Assembly (NCBI GenBank): GCA_019914995.1
Contig: CM034130.1
Coordinates: forward strand, 3,906,001 to 3,970,000
Direction of reading: 5' to 3'
From: Acanthochlamys bracteata
Taxonomy: Eukaryota > Streptophyta > Magnoliopsida > Pandanales > Velloziaceae
Length of the DNA stretch: 64,000 bases
In this document: piece after piece, positions 10,275-21,543 of the stretch
How positions within the stretch are numbered: the stretch's first letter is position 1
Layout of the letters: the number at the start of each line of letters is the position of its first letter
The notes under the pieces: generated by a model
Databases searched by the model: none
Seen by the model: the letters and a program-made list of their open reading frames with translations, nothing else
Told to the model about the DNA's origin: nothing
Made by a program: the position numbers and the translations under genes

Positions 10275-13200
10275 CTACGAATCAGCAGGAGCTTCTGAGT
10301 GACTATTGACAATACGAGACATAAGCTTAGAGATCTCCAGGATAGCATTCTGGACCTGATCATCATCAGACTCAACCGGTATGGTCCATGGAGGCGTTTG
10401 TAAGCCTACTCTATAATCAGCTGATTGCTTCAACTTCTTAGATGTCAATAGAACTTTCTCGAGGTCTGCTTGTGTTAGAGGTCTAGGTTTCTGCAATAAA
10501 AACCAAAGGTAGAATTATAAGGCATATAATATTTTTTTTCCTTCTGTCCTCTTAAGAACGAAATCGTTGAAATAACTGAAACTCTAATACAAACATCCAA
10601 AGCAGATAGCAATTCAACTAGATACCAAAGAAAGGCATTGAGAATCTGCCCCACGGTACATATACCTACACTATTTTATGGAATTACTGGTTTTTGAATG
10701 TCATCTTTGTTTGCTTTTGTGATGCAAGGAGTAACTTTTAATGATCCCTTTAAATAATGAATTGGACTTCATAATTACTTTCAGCATTACTACAAAAAAG
10801 GTAGGCATCAAAACCAACTCACAAGTTACTTATTTAAATAACATGAGCAATAAAACTAAATAGGCTCTATGAATTAGCATGATTTCATAGAATAGAAATT
10901 AAAGTGCGAAAGAAAAAATAAGATAAGAGGATTACATTTGTTGTCTTGCCATTCTTTTCATCATTTAGCAAGTCCCTGACTGGAAAATAGGCTGCTTGCT
11001 TGCAGAGCTCCAATATATCAGAACCAGTGAAGCCATTGCACAAGCCAGCCAAGTAACCATAATCAATGCCTTCGTCAATGTTCTCCCCCTTGAGGATTAC
11101 CTTGAATATTTTAGCTCTCTCACTCTTATCAGGTATACCAATTTCAAAGGCCTGAGGAAATCGCCTGAGAATTGCATCATCTAGTTCTGTGGGACGGTTT
11201 GTCGCAGCGAGGACAGTTACTTGGGCATTTTCTTTAATAAAACACAATAAGTCAATGCCACAAAACAACTAAATTGAACAAAAACTTTCAAATATCAAAA
11301 AATGCTAAATGAGTAGATATGAAGAAAGACATCAAGGTCATCAGACCTTAAAAGTGCACAGCATCTCATACATGTTGTTTACTCTCACTACCAATGTTAC
11401 TTATTTATAACTCTTTTATGAACTAACCTAACAATATTACATGCAGGACCATCAAAGTCCCTCAGGACTTGGTAAAGAGCTCGTCACAGTGCACAAATAC
11501 ATTTTATCTCATCTGGAAATAGAAAAGTTCTGCACAAAAGCTCAATATAGCAGGAGGAAATTAGGTGTTGACGGGGAGTACCATCAAGTTAAGAAAACAA
11601 AGGAGTGACTTATATGAAATTCCTTTTCAACCTATCCTTCAAACAATCAAACCAAATAAGAAGATGCCAAAAGTTAACAAGCTCCTGGATACTAAAATGA
11701 ATAAGCTGAATACATTAATGGCCTTGCGAGGGCCCTTAGGGTCCATAGCCCACATTTTGTGGATGCTGTTAGCCCAGTAGGCTTCCTAAAAGTCCTGATA
11801 GCTTTTGAGAAAGCTTTTAAGATATCATCAACTAAGATAGTTTCTTTTAAGTTCAAATAGTACTACAAAGATTTACTTGCACTTTTTGCCTCCGTTTTAA
11901 AGAGCATACAAAAGTTTAATTGTATAATTTTTTGCCTTTGTTTACATGACCCTTTGGGTTCTTAGACCTGCTCCTTATGTTGTTTCTTACACGAGGCACC
12001 ATTCTAGTTCAGTTGCAAAGGCCAGTTAAACATGCATCCATCTATCTCCTTGCTCATTATGTATGCAATTTTTGCATTGCAAAATCATATATTAGCTGCC
12101 ATATACTGTCAGAAAGGTTGTGCTAATAACGGATTATTTGATCCAAAAGACAATGCATATGTAAACCAAGCACTAATCTGGTCAATTAGGATTAAGATGA
12201 TGGCCTTTCAAATTAGAAGGTATCACTCCAGAACAATAACATTGGCAATCTAATAAACTCACGGAAAAGATGTTACTAATAAAAAAGATACCAAAGCAAA
12301 GAAGGTACAATGGTGGCATATGTAAAACCAATCATAAAGCATTCACTCAAATGAATATTTGAGAATTTAATCAAAGTGCTAATATGAACATTAGATGACA
12401 GAATATTCATAGCAAACTTACGATCTGTAGTGAAGCCATCCCAGAGGGACATAAATTCCGTTTTCATATTAGTCATGGCCTCATGATCTGAGGTGCGACG
12501 CTGACCCAAGAAGCTGTCAACCTCATCGATAAATATAATAGCAGGTTGAAGTTTATAAGCAAGACTGAAAACAGCAGCCACTGCAGAAAATTAATAGGTT
12601 GCTTCAGAGAAGAACACCTCGCAGAATATCTTATCAAATAACTTATAAAAGAAAGACTAGAGAATCCAGTTCCAACAACTGTAAGCAATACCCACATATA
12701 AAACCTGGATGAGAAATATCCTATACTACTTACTGTTATTAGAATTCTATTAAAATTTCCAAGAAAATCAATAGCATCCCCCTTTTAAGTACTAGAAACC
12801 TAATGATACCAAGACTATGGTACAACTGTCAGAGTGTGTGCCAGAGTGTCAGAATTGTCAAATTAAGTAAGTGTAGGACAAGGGACCCGGTTAAAAAAAT
12901 ATCTGAAAGTAGAAACAGGTACAGATCCCTTATGAAGAAGTTACAAATACAAAGTCCAAAAACATAAACTGTAGGGATCAATTTTAAAAAAGCTAACTTT
13001 TTAGGGCCTGAGAGTGCTAACAGTTATGATAAGGAGATCAGATTTGCAAAACCGCACGACTTAGGAGTATTGCGCTGCTAAATTCTCATACCATAGGGTG
13101 TTTTATTTGCTAACCAATATAAATCTAAGACACAAGTAGAAAAACAGCTTTTAGTTAAAGGTCTGCGGATCTTCATCCTCTTCTTCTTCAATCTGTCCTG

Positions 13201-16200
13201 CAACCCATTTCCGCCATGGCCATTGATTAGTCCTCACACCACCACCTTTTACAACCCTCAAAACCTCCTCACCTTCTTCACCTCTTGATTGTGCTCCAGC
13301 AGTATATATAGTTGGATCGTCCATGCCAGACACGAATCCCAGGATATGTCGTGTTCACACGGGTACTTGCCAAAAAAAAAACAATGAGTCCAAGCATCAT
13401 AGCTAAATACTATAATATCATAGATATGTCCTTCAACTTGGGAGAGATTTGAGATCCTTTATGGGATGGAAGACGAGATTTACAATCAAATAAACAACAT
13501 ATAAAACTTCTATAGTTTCATCTATACGTATCAAAACCTAATAAGGAAAATGCAATACCAATATTAAAGGTCAAAAAGCATTAACCAATGAGTGTAAAAA
13601 TTGAAACAAGCACAAAAGGTAGGCACAACAAATTGTGAACGTATAAGGTACAGACAATATAAAGGTTAGATATACAGGTTCGCTGCAATAAATTGCGATA
13701 CTCACAAAATCAAGTCTATGAGATGAGAAAATACTTTACGCCTCAGTATATATACTACCCAGCGTCCCACTAGTTGATCTATCAACGACTCAGTATTGAC
13801 TTTTAATCTGCTTACGTTGAACTATGATCTACATTGTTGATCTAACGAAATACCGAGCAGGATACCGGATGTGATGCATAGTAGTACTCTCGATGGATGG
13901 ATCCTTTCTTACATATGGCTAAACTTACTTTTTAACTCATATTCAAAATAGATGGTTTCAAATGTTATCTTGATCGATTCTCCTCTTCCTCCCTCTCTAG
14001 TACTCCGTAGTATGACCAGGATGGGTCCCTTCTCTTAAGCCCATCTTTCTTTCCACCTTAATCTCCTCCGACTTACTAGCAGAATTTAGATTGATTCCAA
14101 AGTTTAAATGGGTAGACCTCATATTCCAAACATCTCCGAAATAGAGCCTCAACAGTAAGAAACACATTCCTTACTCATAAGACAGCCCCCTCTACTTCCA
14201 GGAAGCATCATGATTGTTTCGCCATATTATAACAGGGAGTTAATACTTGTATATCAATAGATCCAACAAAAAATTAATTTCCATCCATTCAAACTATCAA
14301 TTTTCTTATACAATGCAAAAAACACCCTCTACAGTGAAACGATTACACCGTCTATGATTCCGTTACATGGTGATTGTATTACATGCATACGGCATAGACT
14401 TTTTTAATTCAAAAAGCATGAACATGATAGCAGTAAAAGCAAAATCAAGATATGATCCAACGCAAGAGTCATTCTATTTTCACAACTCAATAGAACAGAT
14501 AACTGCGGCCATTAAAACTTCATAAAAAACTCATATGCTAACAATTGGAAGTAGAAAAATGCAATCACACTTACCAAGTTTTTGTGCATCGCCAAACCAT
14601 TTGCTCATCAAATTAGATACCCTGACATTAATGAAAACAGCTCCAGACTCCTTTGCTATGGCCTTAGCAAGCATTGTTTTACCAGTTCCAGGAGGTCCAT
14701 AAAGCAAAACACCCTTCTGGGGACTAAGTAGCTTCCCATGTGCAAAAAGCTCAGGTCGGCGTAAAGGAAGAATAACAAGCTCAAATAACGCTTGCTTTAT
14801 ATTCTCCAGACCTCCAATCGATTCAAATTCAACATCAATGTGATCAGGATTTATAACATCACATGCTACAACATCCTGCAGTTTGTTAACATACATAGTT
14901 TAAAATATGGAAAGGACATAGCAGAAGTTTCCATCTTGAACAAACACTATTGAGTTGTCAGTTTGGAATAACCATTGTGAAGATTAAATGATTGTTTATC
15001 TTTCTGTAACGATTGGCTTTCAATAAGAACTTAGAAGGTTCGTACCATATCAAGAAATCCTCTTGTGGAATGAAAGAAGTAGACTTAAAAATTAACAAAG
15101 AAGCTTATGTGACAAAATAGAAATCATGGGGGAAATTATGAATTAGTTATGACATCAGGCCTTAGGGAATCAAAATGAAAATCTACTCTTGTCTCTTATC
15201 CAAATTGGAAACTTAAAATTCTTCATCAAAGAAATAATAACCACAGTCCAGGAACCACTAGTCGATGTGTTTCATCCACAATTTTCAAATGAGCCATTAC
15301 ATAGCATTGTATAGAGTTCTAATGAATAATTACTCTCACACTATCAAATATGAACTACCCTTTAATAACTTGTGCAATTATCACCAATTAAAACTACATC
15401 CTACTAGGCATTGGGCAAACGAACTATCTATCAACAACCTTGATCTATCAACAATCCTGATGCTCGCCTGCTCCTAATGTGTAACGTGTTGATCCAACAT
15501 GCTTCTGTTGAAATTACTGTTAGAACATTAGATTACACATGGATCATCCACAAATAGAATGTCCTTAGTTAAGTCTAAAGTAATTACAAAAGTGAAACTA
15601 AGAGTAAGGTACATGAAACATCGATAGAAGAGCGAAAAAAAAAGCACAATAACACCTCCATGGTTCAACATTAAATCAAGAACATCTTTTCAAAATTCAA
15701 ACTCCCCAATACAAATAATTAAAAACTCTTACTAATTATCAACAAGGAACTTTTCATTTAAGCTTGCATGTAAGATCCAACCAAATTCTGTCAAGTGGAG
15801 TTAAATTGCATTGGCTCCATCTATAAACAAAAAACCAACACACAAAAAGATAAGATATAGCATTGTACTAGAGCAAAAACTAAGATTTCAAACAGGCAAT
15901 CACTAATGCTCTCACCTAAATTTGAGTAAAAGAGCTTTATCCATGAGATTAGGCAAACAAAATCCAACACAAGTTTAACCAAAACTCTCCAGCAAATCAA
16001 TATTTATATTCTTCTAGGTTCTACTTCATCTACCCCTTCTCTTCTTCAACAATAACCCTTGTGTCCATGATATGTTCATTAAGCATGCCAAGTTTCTAGG
16101 GTGAAAGCCTGAAATGAATGAGAAATCTAGTAAAGCTGCCAGAAGAATCTACACAACAGATTCACACATGACAAGGTCCCTAACTCCTTCTCACAAAATA

Positions 16201-16802
16201 AAAAGATACTTAGCCACAACAAGCCCATTGACAATTCTGACACACACAATTCTGAAAAATTCTGCCAAATTTGACATGGTTCTCAAAGTAGCAGATAAGC
16301 TATTGACAGTAAACACTTGGATTTAAGTTCTTCACACAACATAAGCAAGAGGTTGGGAAAAGTTCAAACCCCCCAGCCACTAAAGCAATATCAACCTTTG
16401 CTACAGTATAAGGAACCAAAGAAAAGGAATAACCTCAAGATAAAATGACCACACGTAACTGTTCCCAATTATGTGGACAAAAATTCTTCGACAACGTAAA
16501 CGCACTTCAACAATCACTTCGCAAAAATACGAAAAAAAAACGAAAAAAAAAACTTATACTAAATTGAATCAATTGCATCACTAGAATATATTATAATTAC
16601 GCGTTACCTCGTACTGATTAGTTTGAATAAGCGGCCTACCAAGTCGCTTAGCAATCTCCTTCTTGTGCTCGAGTGCTTTTTTGGATGCGGCGCGATTTGG
16701 GTCAAGCTGCCGCAATCCAGCAAAGAGAACGAGACAACTCAGCGCAGCGCTCGCTGCGTACAAAACAAGCTCCTGAACAAACCGAGTCTCCGACGATCCC
16801 AT
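10275..16802 (-). CDS. MSP1: AAA-ATPase, MSP1/ATAD1 family (membrane-anchored protein extractase)
   Basis: Five coding exons: 16608-16802, 14575-14875, 12422-12580, 10936-11231 and 10490-10275. All introns are GT-AG and the phases agree, giving 388 aa, the usual size for the family. Residues 12-30 form a membrane anchor ([16 protein letters not shown]). Walker A is GPPGTGKT (125-132), Walker B is IIFIDE (180-185), sensor 1 is Asn 230 in AATNRP, and the arginine fingers are in LRRFPQ (241-242). Known Msp1/ATAD1 proteins sit in the mitochondrial outer membrane and in peroxisomes, where they pull out mislocalised tail-anchored proteins. The introns are long (444, 1190, 1994 and 1732 bp), and the largest contains a small foreign-looking ORF at 13151-13324. 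A foldback MITE lies about 280 bp upstream of the start. No disabling lesion was seen, so the gene should be active. Confidence 0.95.
13151..13324 (-). pseudogene. Short gene-like ORF (57 aa) inside an MSP1 intron, unrecognised
   Basis: Complete ATG-to-stop frame on the same strand as MSP1, inside its 1994-bp intron. The protein has a natural-looking composition: an [15 protein letters not shown] segment, a glycine-rich turn, the aromatic block QWPWRKW and an acidic end (EEEEDEDPQ). The GC content is higher than in the surrounding intron. I do not recognise the family with certainty. It may be a retained piece of a small conserved gene that was copied into the intron, or an alternative exon. 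A T-rich run lies just 5' of it on the minus strand. Confidence 0.35.
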
Positions 16803-17080
16803 GCTCCGCCTCTGCCGCGGTAACCACCAAAACCAATCTCTCTTCCCTCCGCCGCCTATAGAAGATTAATTTGTTTGATTGGTTGATTTAGGATCGGTGA
16901 AATTTGAGTTAGGGGAATTTTGGCTTCGTTGTTCCCTTACGATGTTGTCTTGGGGAAGAGGATGGAGTGTCGGGCTTGGGCTTGGGGTCGAAGAAAGGGT
17001 TCGTTGATTATTGCTTGGATTGCGAACCGGGAAACGGGAGTGTGAGCTTTGTAAATTTTTTGATCTTAGTAGAAGGATTG

Positions 17081-17536
17081 ATATATATATATATATAGAT
17101 AAAATATAGATATATGTAAATTTTAAAGATATATGTGTACATATACCGGCTAAAAGTGGCCGGCGAGCTCTCCAAATTTAATCTCCACCGTTGGATATGA
17201 AGAGCCATGAGTTGGAAACATGTTGATAAAATTTCAGCTCAATAGAAATACGAACCGACCTCCATCTGAACTCTTGATCAAAGTGACACAAAAATAAAAT
17301 ATATATCTTTTGTCAAATTTAAAGCTTTATGCAATTTTGATCAAAAGTTCCGATGGAGGTCGGTTCGTATTCCGATTGAGCTGAAATTTTATCAACATGT
17401 TCCAACTCATGGTTTTTCATATCCAACGGTGGAGATTGGATTTGGAGAGCTCGCCGGCCACTTTTGGCTGGCATGTGTACACATGTGTCTTTAAAACCTA
17501 CATGTGCTATATCTTATTCCATATATATATATATAT
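17081..17536. mobile_element. Foldback MITE with arms of about 200 bp
   Basis: Left arm (about 17081-17282) and right arm (about 17336-17536) are near-perfect inverted copies. Shared blocks include GGCCGGCGAGCTCTCCAAAT, CACCGTTGGATATGAA and CGAACCGACCTCCAT with their complements. The loop is only about 50 bp. Both outer ends run into (TA)n, which hides any target duplication. No coding capacity. A transcript would fold into a long hairpin suitable for small-RNA processing. It lies between the MSP1 start and the second retrotransposon. Confidence 0.88.
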
Positions 17537-17751
17537 TATAATAATTTTATCATATTACAAATAATACTCTAAATATACCAATGATATTAAAATATAACAA
17601 CGTGATTATAACACTAAATGCCATAAAATATGTTACATTTATTATATAATATTATGTAGTACTTTATTCCATAATACATACATTTATATTATATTAACAT
17701 TTCAATCACCATTATAATACTACATGCTATATTATACGTCATATTTATATT
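17537..17751. repeat. Degenerate AT-rich tandem repeat, left of the retrotransposon
   Basis: Imperfect units of about 60-80 bp with the theme AACATT...CATTATAATACTACATGC...CATATTTATATTAC. The array continues at 28357, on the other side of the retrotransposon, which therefore inserted into it. Confidence 0.55.
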
Positions 17752-17756
17752 ACAAT
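17752..17756. repeat. Target site duplication, left copy (ACAAT)
   Basis: ACAAT directly precedes the LTR start TGTTAG and is repeated exactly at 28352-28356. Confidence 0.93.
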
Positions 17757-19387
17757 TGTTAGATATTCCTGCAAGATCAACTCAAGAAGGGAGGGGTGAA
17801 TTGAGTTAGTCTATAAAAATTTTCGTTAAGTTTGTAATCCTCTTGGGGAGAGAGGCGACGGTAGGCCGTCAATGTTGTAACTGCGGATATAATAAGAGTT
17901 AGTGTGTTTCTTGTGAAGTGACAAAGAGTAGTGTTCAGGATATTTAACGTGGTTCGGCAAAACCCCTTTGCCTACATCCACGCGTTAAACTCTATCACCA
18001 GAGCCAAAGCTTCACTAGACCTTTAATAAGCTACAAATACACCTAGAGCGAAGTGCTTCGCCAAGCACACACATACTCTCTACCGGTTTCTTCGCCAAGA
18101 CAACCCCTACCACCCTCGACACACGCGCTCCTCGGGCCGATTTGCTAGCACTATTACAAAGTCTAAGAGTTTACACCAAGCTCTACAGCTTCCTTTATCG
18201 TGCATGCAAAGACCACCTTTACACTGTAAGTGACAAGTTACAAGAAAATAAACAAGTATTGAGTGTAGGATCTATCTCATGAATGTTGAGTGTTTAATCA
18301 GTGATTCAGATGAGATGATCGGAGAGATTGCTGAGAGATTTCTTCAGTATGATTTGCAGCAAGATTTGTTTGTGTGGAGTAGTCAAGTTCGTGACCGGCA
18401 GTGGGAGTTTTATTTGTGTAGAGTGGTAGAGTTCTTGTATGTCTCTATTTTTGCTTGGATTCTCTCTGCTTCTGTTTTCTTTTTGTTCTCTCCATATTTC
18501 TCTCTATTTCTCCACTCGTTTCCTCGTTGCTGTGACTCCCTTTTTATAGAACATCTTTCCTGTGCAGGAGCCGTTGAGGAACGTTGCTGTTGGCGCTCGG
18601 TTCTTCACGTCAGAGAAGGAATGGTGTTGTCCAGTGGTTCTTCAGCTGTTTGTGTAAAGTCTTTGTTGCATTGAATGCGTTAAAGAGATTCGAATTTGCT
18701 GCCAACGGTTGAGTACTTAGTTCGGGTAAGCTTCTGTTTGAATCTCGGTGAGCTGATGAGTTGATATGATATGTCCATAATAAATGCAGTGCAGGTTGAC
18801 CGCTTGACTGATCAAGAACTTTGACTGCTTTCTTTCCTTGATTATTGAGCTTCCCTTTTGTGTGAAAGTGAAGATGATTCTAGCTCTTGTGAATCTTCTG
18901 TTTGAAGTCCTTCAGTCCGTTGTGAGTGAAGGTGATTTTTGAAGGCAAGGGAAACTCCGTTGCCGTTAAACATATGGGTCTGTCCCGAAAGAGAAGTCTG
19001 CATATGCTTCAGTAGCCAAACAACTGACTGTAATGTGGCTGTTGCATCCTCTGTCCCGTATCTTTGTCCTCTCCCCCCGCCTGTGCATAGCGATTGGTAT
19101 TATATATGGTGCATGGCATCCTCTATCCCGTATGCTGTTCTCTGTCCCGCTTGACGATCAAATGGTACCGTGATGTTCTTTGTAGCATCCTCATCCCGTG
19201 TCTTTGTCCTCCTCGCCCAGTATGTAGTAGCATAACAGTTGGTTGTATGATGGCTGTTTTTGTCTGCTGTAAATTAAATGATCTTTGTTTGTCTAATCCT
19301 GCAGACTTGTTTTCAGATTATTAGTCTTATATAAATCATAGTTCTTAATTCTTTGTTATCATCAAAATTATCCTTGTATTTCCAACA
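17757..19387 (-). repeat. 3' LTR of retrotransposon 2 (1631 bp)
   Basis: Downstream LTR in the element's direction. It begins next to the polypurine tract at 19389-19400 and carries a minus-strand TATA box (about 18538-18549) and the TTTAACGTGGTTCGGC motif (about 17942). It aligns with 26724-28351 over its full length. Dense differences occur at about 17850-17900 and 19050-19210. The frame of 131 codons on the opposite strand (18279-18674) is antisense to the element and is not a gene. Confidence 0.95.
18538..18549 (-). promoter_or_regulatory. TATA box in the 3' LTR
   Basis: Minus strand CTATAAAAAGG. From this LTR it could drive read-through leftward toward the foldback MITE and the MSP1 promoter region. 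Confidence 0.6.
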
Positions 19388-19388
19388 A

Positions 19389-19628
19389 TCTCCCCTTTTT
19401 GATGACAAACAAATTAAGAATTATTGATTTATGTTTTTGTAAGCCATCAATTTGAATTGAAAATTTGCCATACCTTTTAATGACTCCCCCAACTGGTGCA
19501 TCTATTTTACTTACATTTCATTGCTCATGGCTCCCCTTAGATTGAGCCATAATAATAATTCTTCTTTCTCACCTTTTGATGATTCTTCTTTCTCCCCCCT
19601 TTAACAATAATTCTTTTTCTCCCCTTTT
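19389..19628 (-). promoter_or_regulatory. Multiple polypurine tracts before the 3' LTR
   Basis: On the minus strand AAAAAGGGGAG touches the LTR boundary (19389-19400) and would prime plus-strand DNA synthesis. Further related tracts lie at 19612-19628 (AAAAGGGGAGAAAAAG), 19588-19602 (AAAGGGGGGAGAAAG) and 19565-19577 (AAAAGGTGAGAA). Shorter G-runs lie near 19484 and 19537. Repeated tracts of this kind are a recorded feature of Sireviruses. Confidence 0.8.
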
Positions 19629-20073
19629 GTCATCTCAAAAGCTTATGTAATATAGCTAAATTTTAACAGTAAACGAAAAGTTCAACCATTCATTTAAGCA
19701 TAGCTAGTGACAAGTAAATAAACAAGCAAACATCCAACCCACATAAAACAAACATCTAAATGTAATGAAACTAAGCCTAAGCTAAGTTTTTTGACTAGTT
19801 ATTTCTACGCCTAGATGATGTTCTACTGACCGGGAGGTCGGGGGCGTTGATGTTTTGGTTTAGTCTGCAGAGAATGGAGGAAGTATTGCTACATCCTCAT
19901 CAACAAAGGCTTGTGAGTCTGAAACCGATTTGTGAGCTTTGCGTTTTTTGGTTCCTGCGCTTAGGGGAAGGCTAGGAACAGTTGAGGGAGTTGATAGGGG
20001 TTGAGAGATAGGAGGTTCATGGAAAGGGGTTGAGTTGGGTCTCGGTTGGGGTATCTTTGGTCGATGATTCTTC

Positions 20074-21279
20074 CTAGAGGAGCTTCATAAACGATAATTG
20101 ATAATGGCTCGGTTTACGCATCGGGTTCTTGATAGCTCCTTCACCGGGCATTCTTGGTGATTCCATGTGCTCGGTTGCCTTGTGCGAGATGCTTGAATAA
20201 TCATTGCTCCCCATATTATAGTAATCTGCATTCATCTGTCCATCCTCCTGCCCATCTTCCTGTGCATTTTCCTCTACATCCATCTGTCCAGTCTCAAATT
20301 CATCTCTGGCTGACTTGTCCTTTGGGTGCCCTGATTGGCAGATGGCGTCCTTGAACTCTTCAAAGGTTGTGTTCAGCTTCTGAATTTCCTTAGTTTGCTC
20401 CAGGATGGCATTGAGAATGTTTGTCAAGCACTGAGTCAGCTGAGCTGTTGTGGCACTTGTAGAGTTATTGTCAACTGGAGGGTGGTTGGACGTTATCCTT
20501 TCCTCTGCCTCAATGATTCCTCTTAAGAACTTTGCATCCATCCTCATCATCTTCTTCACTTGTAGGGTTCCCATAGGCACAGCTTTAAATTGGCATAACC
20601 TACATATAACATGAGGATATGAGAAATGCTTACTTCCAGACTTGGAGACTCTCGTCATGTGGTGCAACATCACCGCACAGATGTTGATTGGCAATTTCCT
20701 CATCAACCTCCATAACAGAAAGGCGTCGTAGTTGGTGATAATGTTGCGGCTTCCAGACCGAGGAACTATTACTTTGGAGATGACATGGCAGAGAGCTCTC
20801 GGCAACAGAGGTAAGTGGGCGGCCGACTCATATTGGAGCTTTGTTACAACCTCTGTTTCCAGTGCCTGCTTGAGGTAATTCAGTTTGAAGTCACTGGCAG
20901 GCGGCATCTCCTCCCAGTAAGGTAGATCGAGCATTAAGGACATGGATCGCGCTTCCAGGTTGATCTCGATTCCATTAACCATGGTCTGAACATATGAGCC
21001 TCCGGTCGGATGAAGATTGGCGTAGAACATTCTGACACATTCCTCTGAAAATTCTCCCGGCCACTCATTGAACGCTGTCCATCCTTGTGCCTCAAAAATT
21101 TCATCCACTTCAAGGCCGTAGTAATTGAAGTCGTCGAAATTTACACTCGCCGGTGTCAGAATTGGAATTGTTAGCTGCCGACTGTATTTCTCGAATTCCT
21201 CCTTGCCGATGAATCTCTCGTCATGGTCGTGGACAGTTCTGGAGCTTCTTGCCTGAGTTTTCTGATTTTTCTTGGTCAT
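20074..21279 (-). CDS. Env-position ORF of the Sirevirus, plant-transposon-protein-like (401 aa)
   Basis: An uninterrupted frame, 265 bp downstream of the RNase H stop and in the same direction, where Sireviruses carry an env-like gene. Residues 1-30 are basic and polar. About 35-250 form a folded domain with FDDFNYYGLEVDEIFEAQGW, VRMFYANL and INLEARSMSLMLDLPYW, resembling the putative plant transposon protein domain known from retroelements. About 285-320 look like a coiled coil (LTQCLTNILNAILEQ and following). About 325-365 are acidic and repetitive (QEDGQEDGQMN). I see no signal peptide and no membrane segment, so a classical envelope role is not supported. It is the only intact frame in an element whose gag-pol is broken, and a decayed homologue sits at the same place in element 1. 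The biochemical function is unknown. Confidence 0.8.
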   Translation of the reverse strand: MTKKNQKTQARSSRTVHDHDERFIGKEEFEKYSRQLTIPILTPASVNFDDFNYYGLEVDEIFEAQGWTAFNEWPGEFSEECVRMFYANLHPTGGSYVQTMVNGIEINLEARSMSLMLDLPYWEEMPPASDFKLNYLKQALETEVVTKLQYESAAHLPLLPRALCHVISKVIVPRSGSRNIITNYDAFLLWRLMRKLPINICAVMLHHMTRVSKSGSKHFSYPHVICRLCQFKAVPMGTLQVKKMMRMDAKFLRGIIEAEERITSNHPPVDNNSTSATTAQLTQCLTNILNAILEQTKEIQKLNTTFEEFKDAICQSGHPKDKSARDEFETGQMDVEENAQEDGQEDGQMNADYYNMGSNDYSSISHKATEHMESPRMPGEGAIKNPMRKPSHYQLSFMKLL

Positions 21280-21543
21280 TGCAGAGGTTTGGGGATTTGG
21301 CTTAGGGTTTGAGATTTAGGATTCGAGAGGGAGAGGAAAATTTGAAATGAAGACGACGAGTTGTGAGGAGCTGCCCAGTCGGGTTAGTTTATACTGCATA
21401 CAGCCTAGTATGAGTCAGCTGGGTCATGTGCTCAGCACGTGACCGATCAGCTGCTTACTATCGTTCTATCAGTTGCAGTCGATTGTTGTGCGACTGTAAT
21501 CATGCTGAAATCTAAGTACGTACAGAGACAGAATAGAGCATAG

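Noticed and set aside
12032-12253. Plus-strand frames inside MSP1 introns (also 11565-11780, 15265-15477, 16114-16326)
   Set aside because: Located in introns on the opposite strand with no family resemblance and no regular spacing of splice signals.
18279-18674. 131-codon plus-strand frame in one LTR (and its 99-codon copy at 27247-27546) as a possible gene
   Set aside because: Antisense to the retrotransposon, differs in length between the two LTRs, and has the low-complexity Phe/Ser/Leu make-up of pyrimidine-rich LTR sequence.
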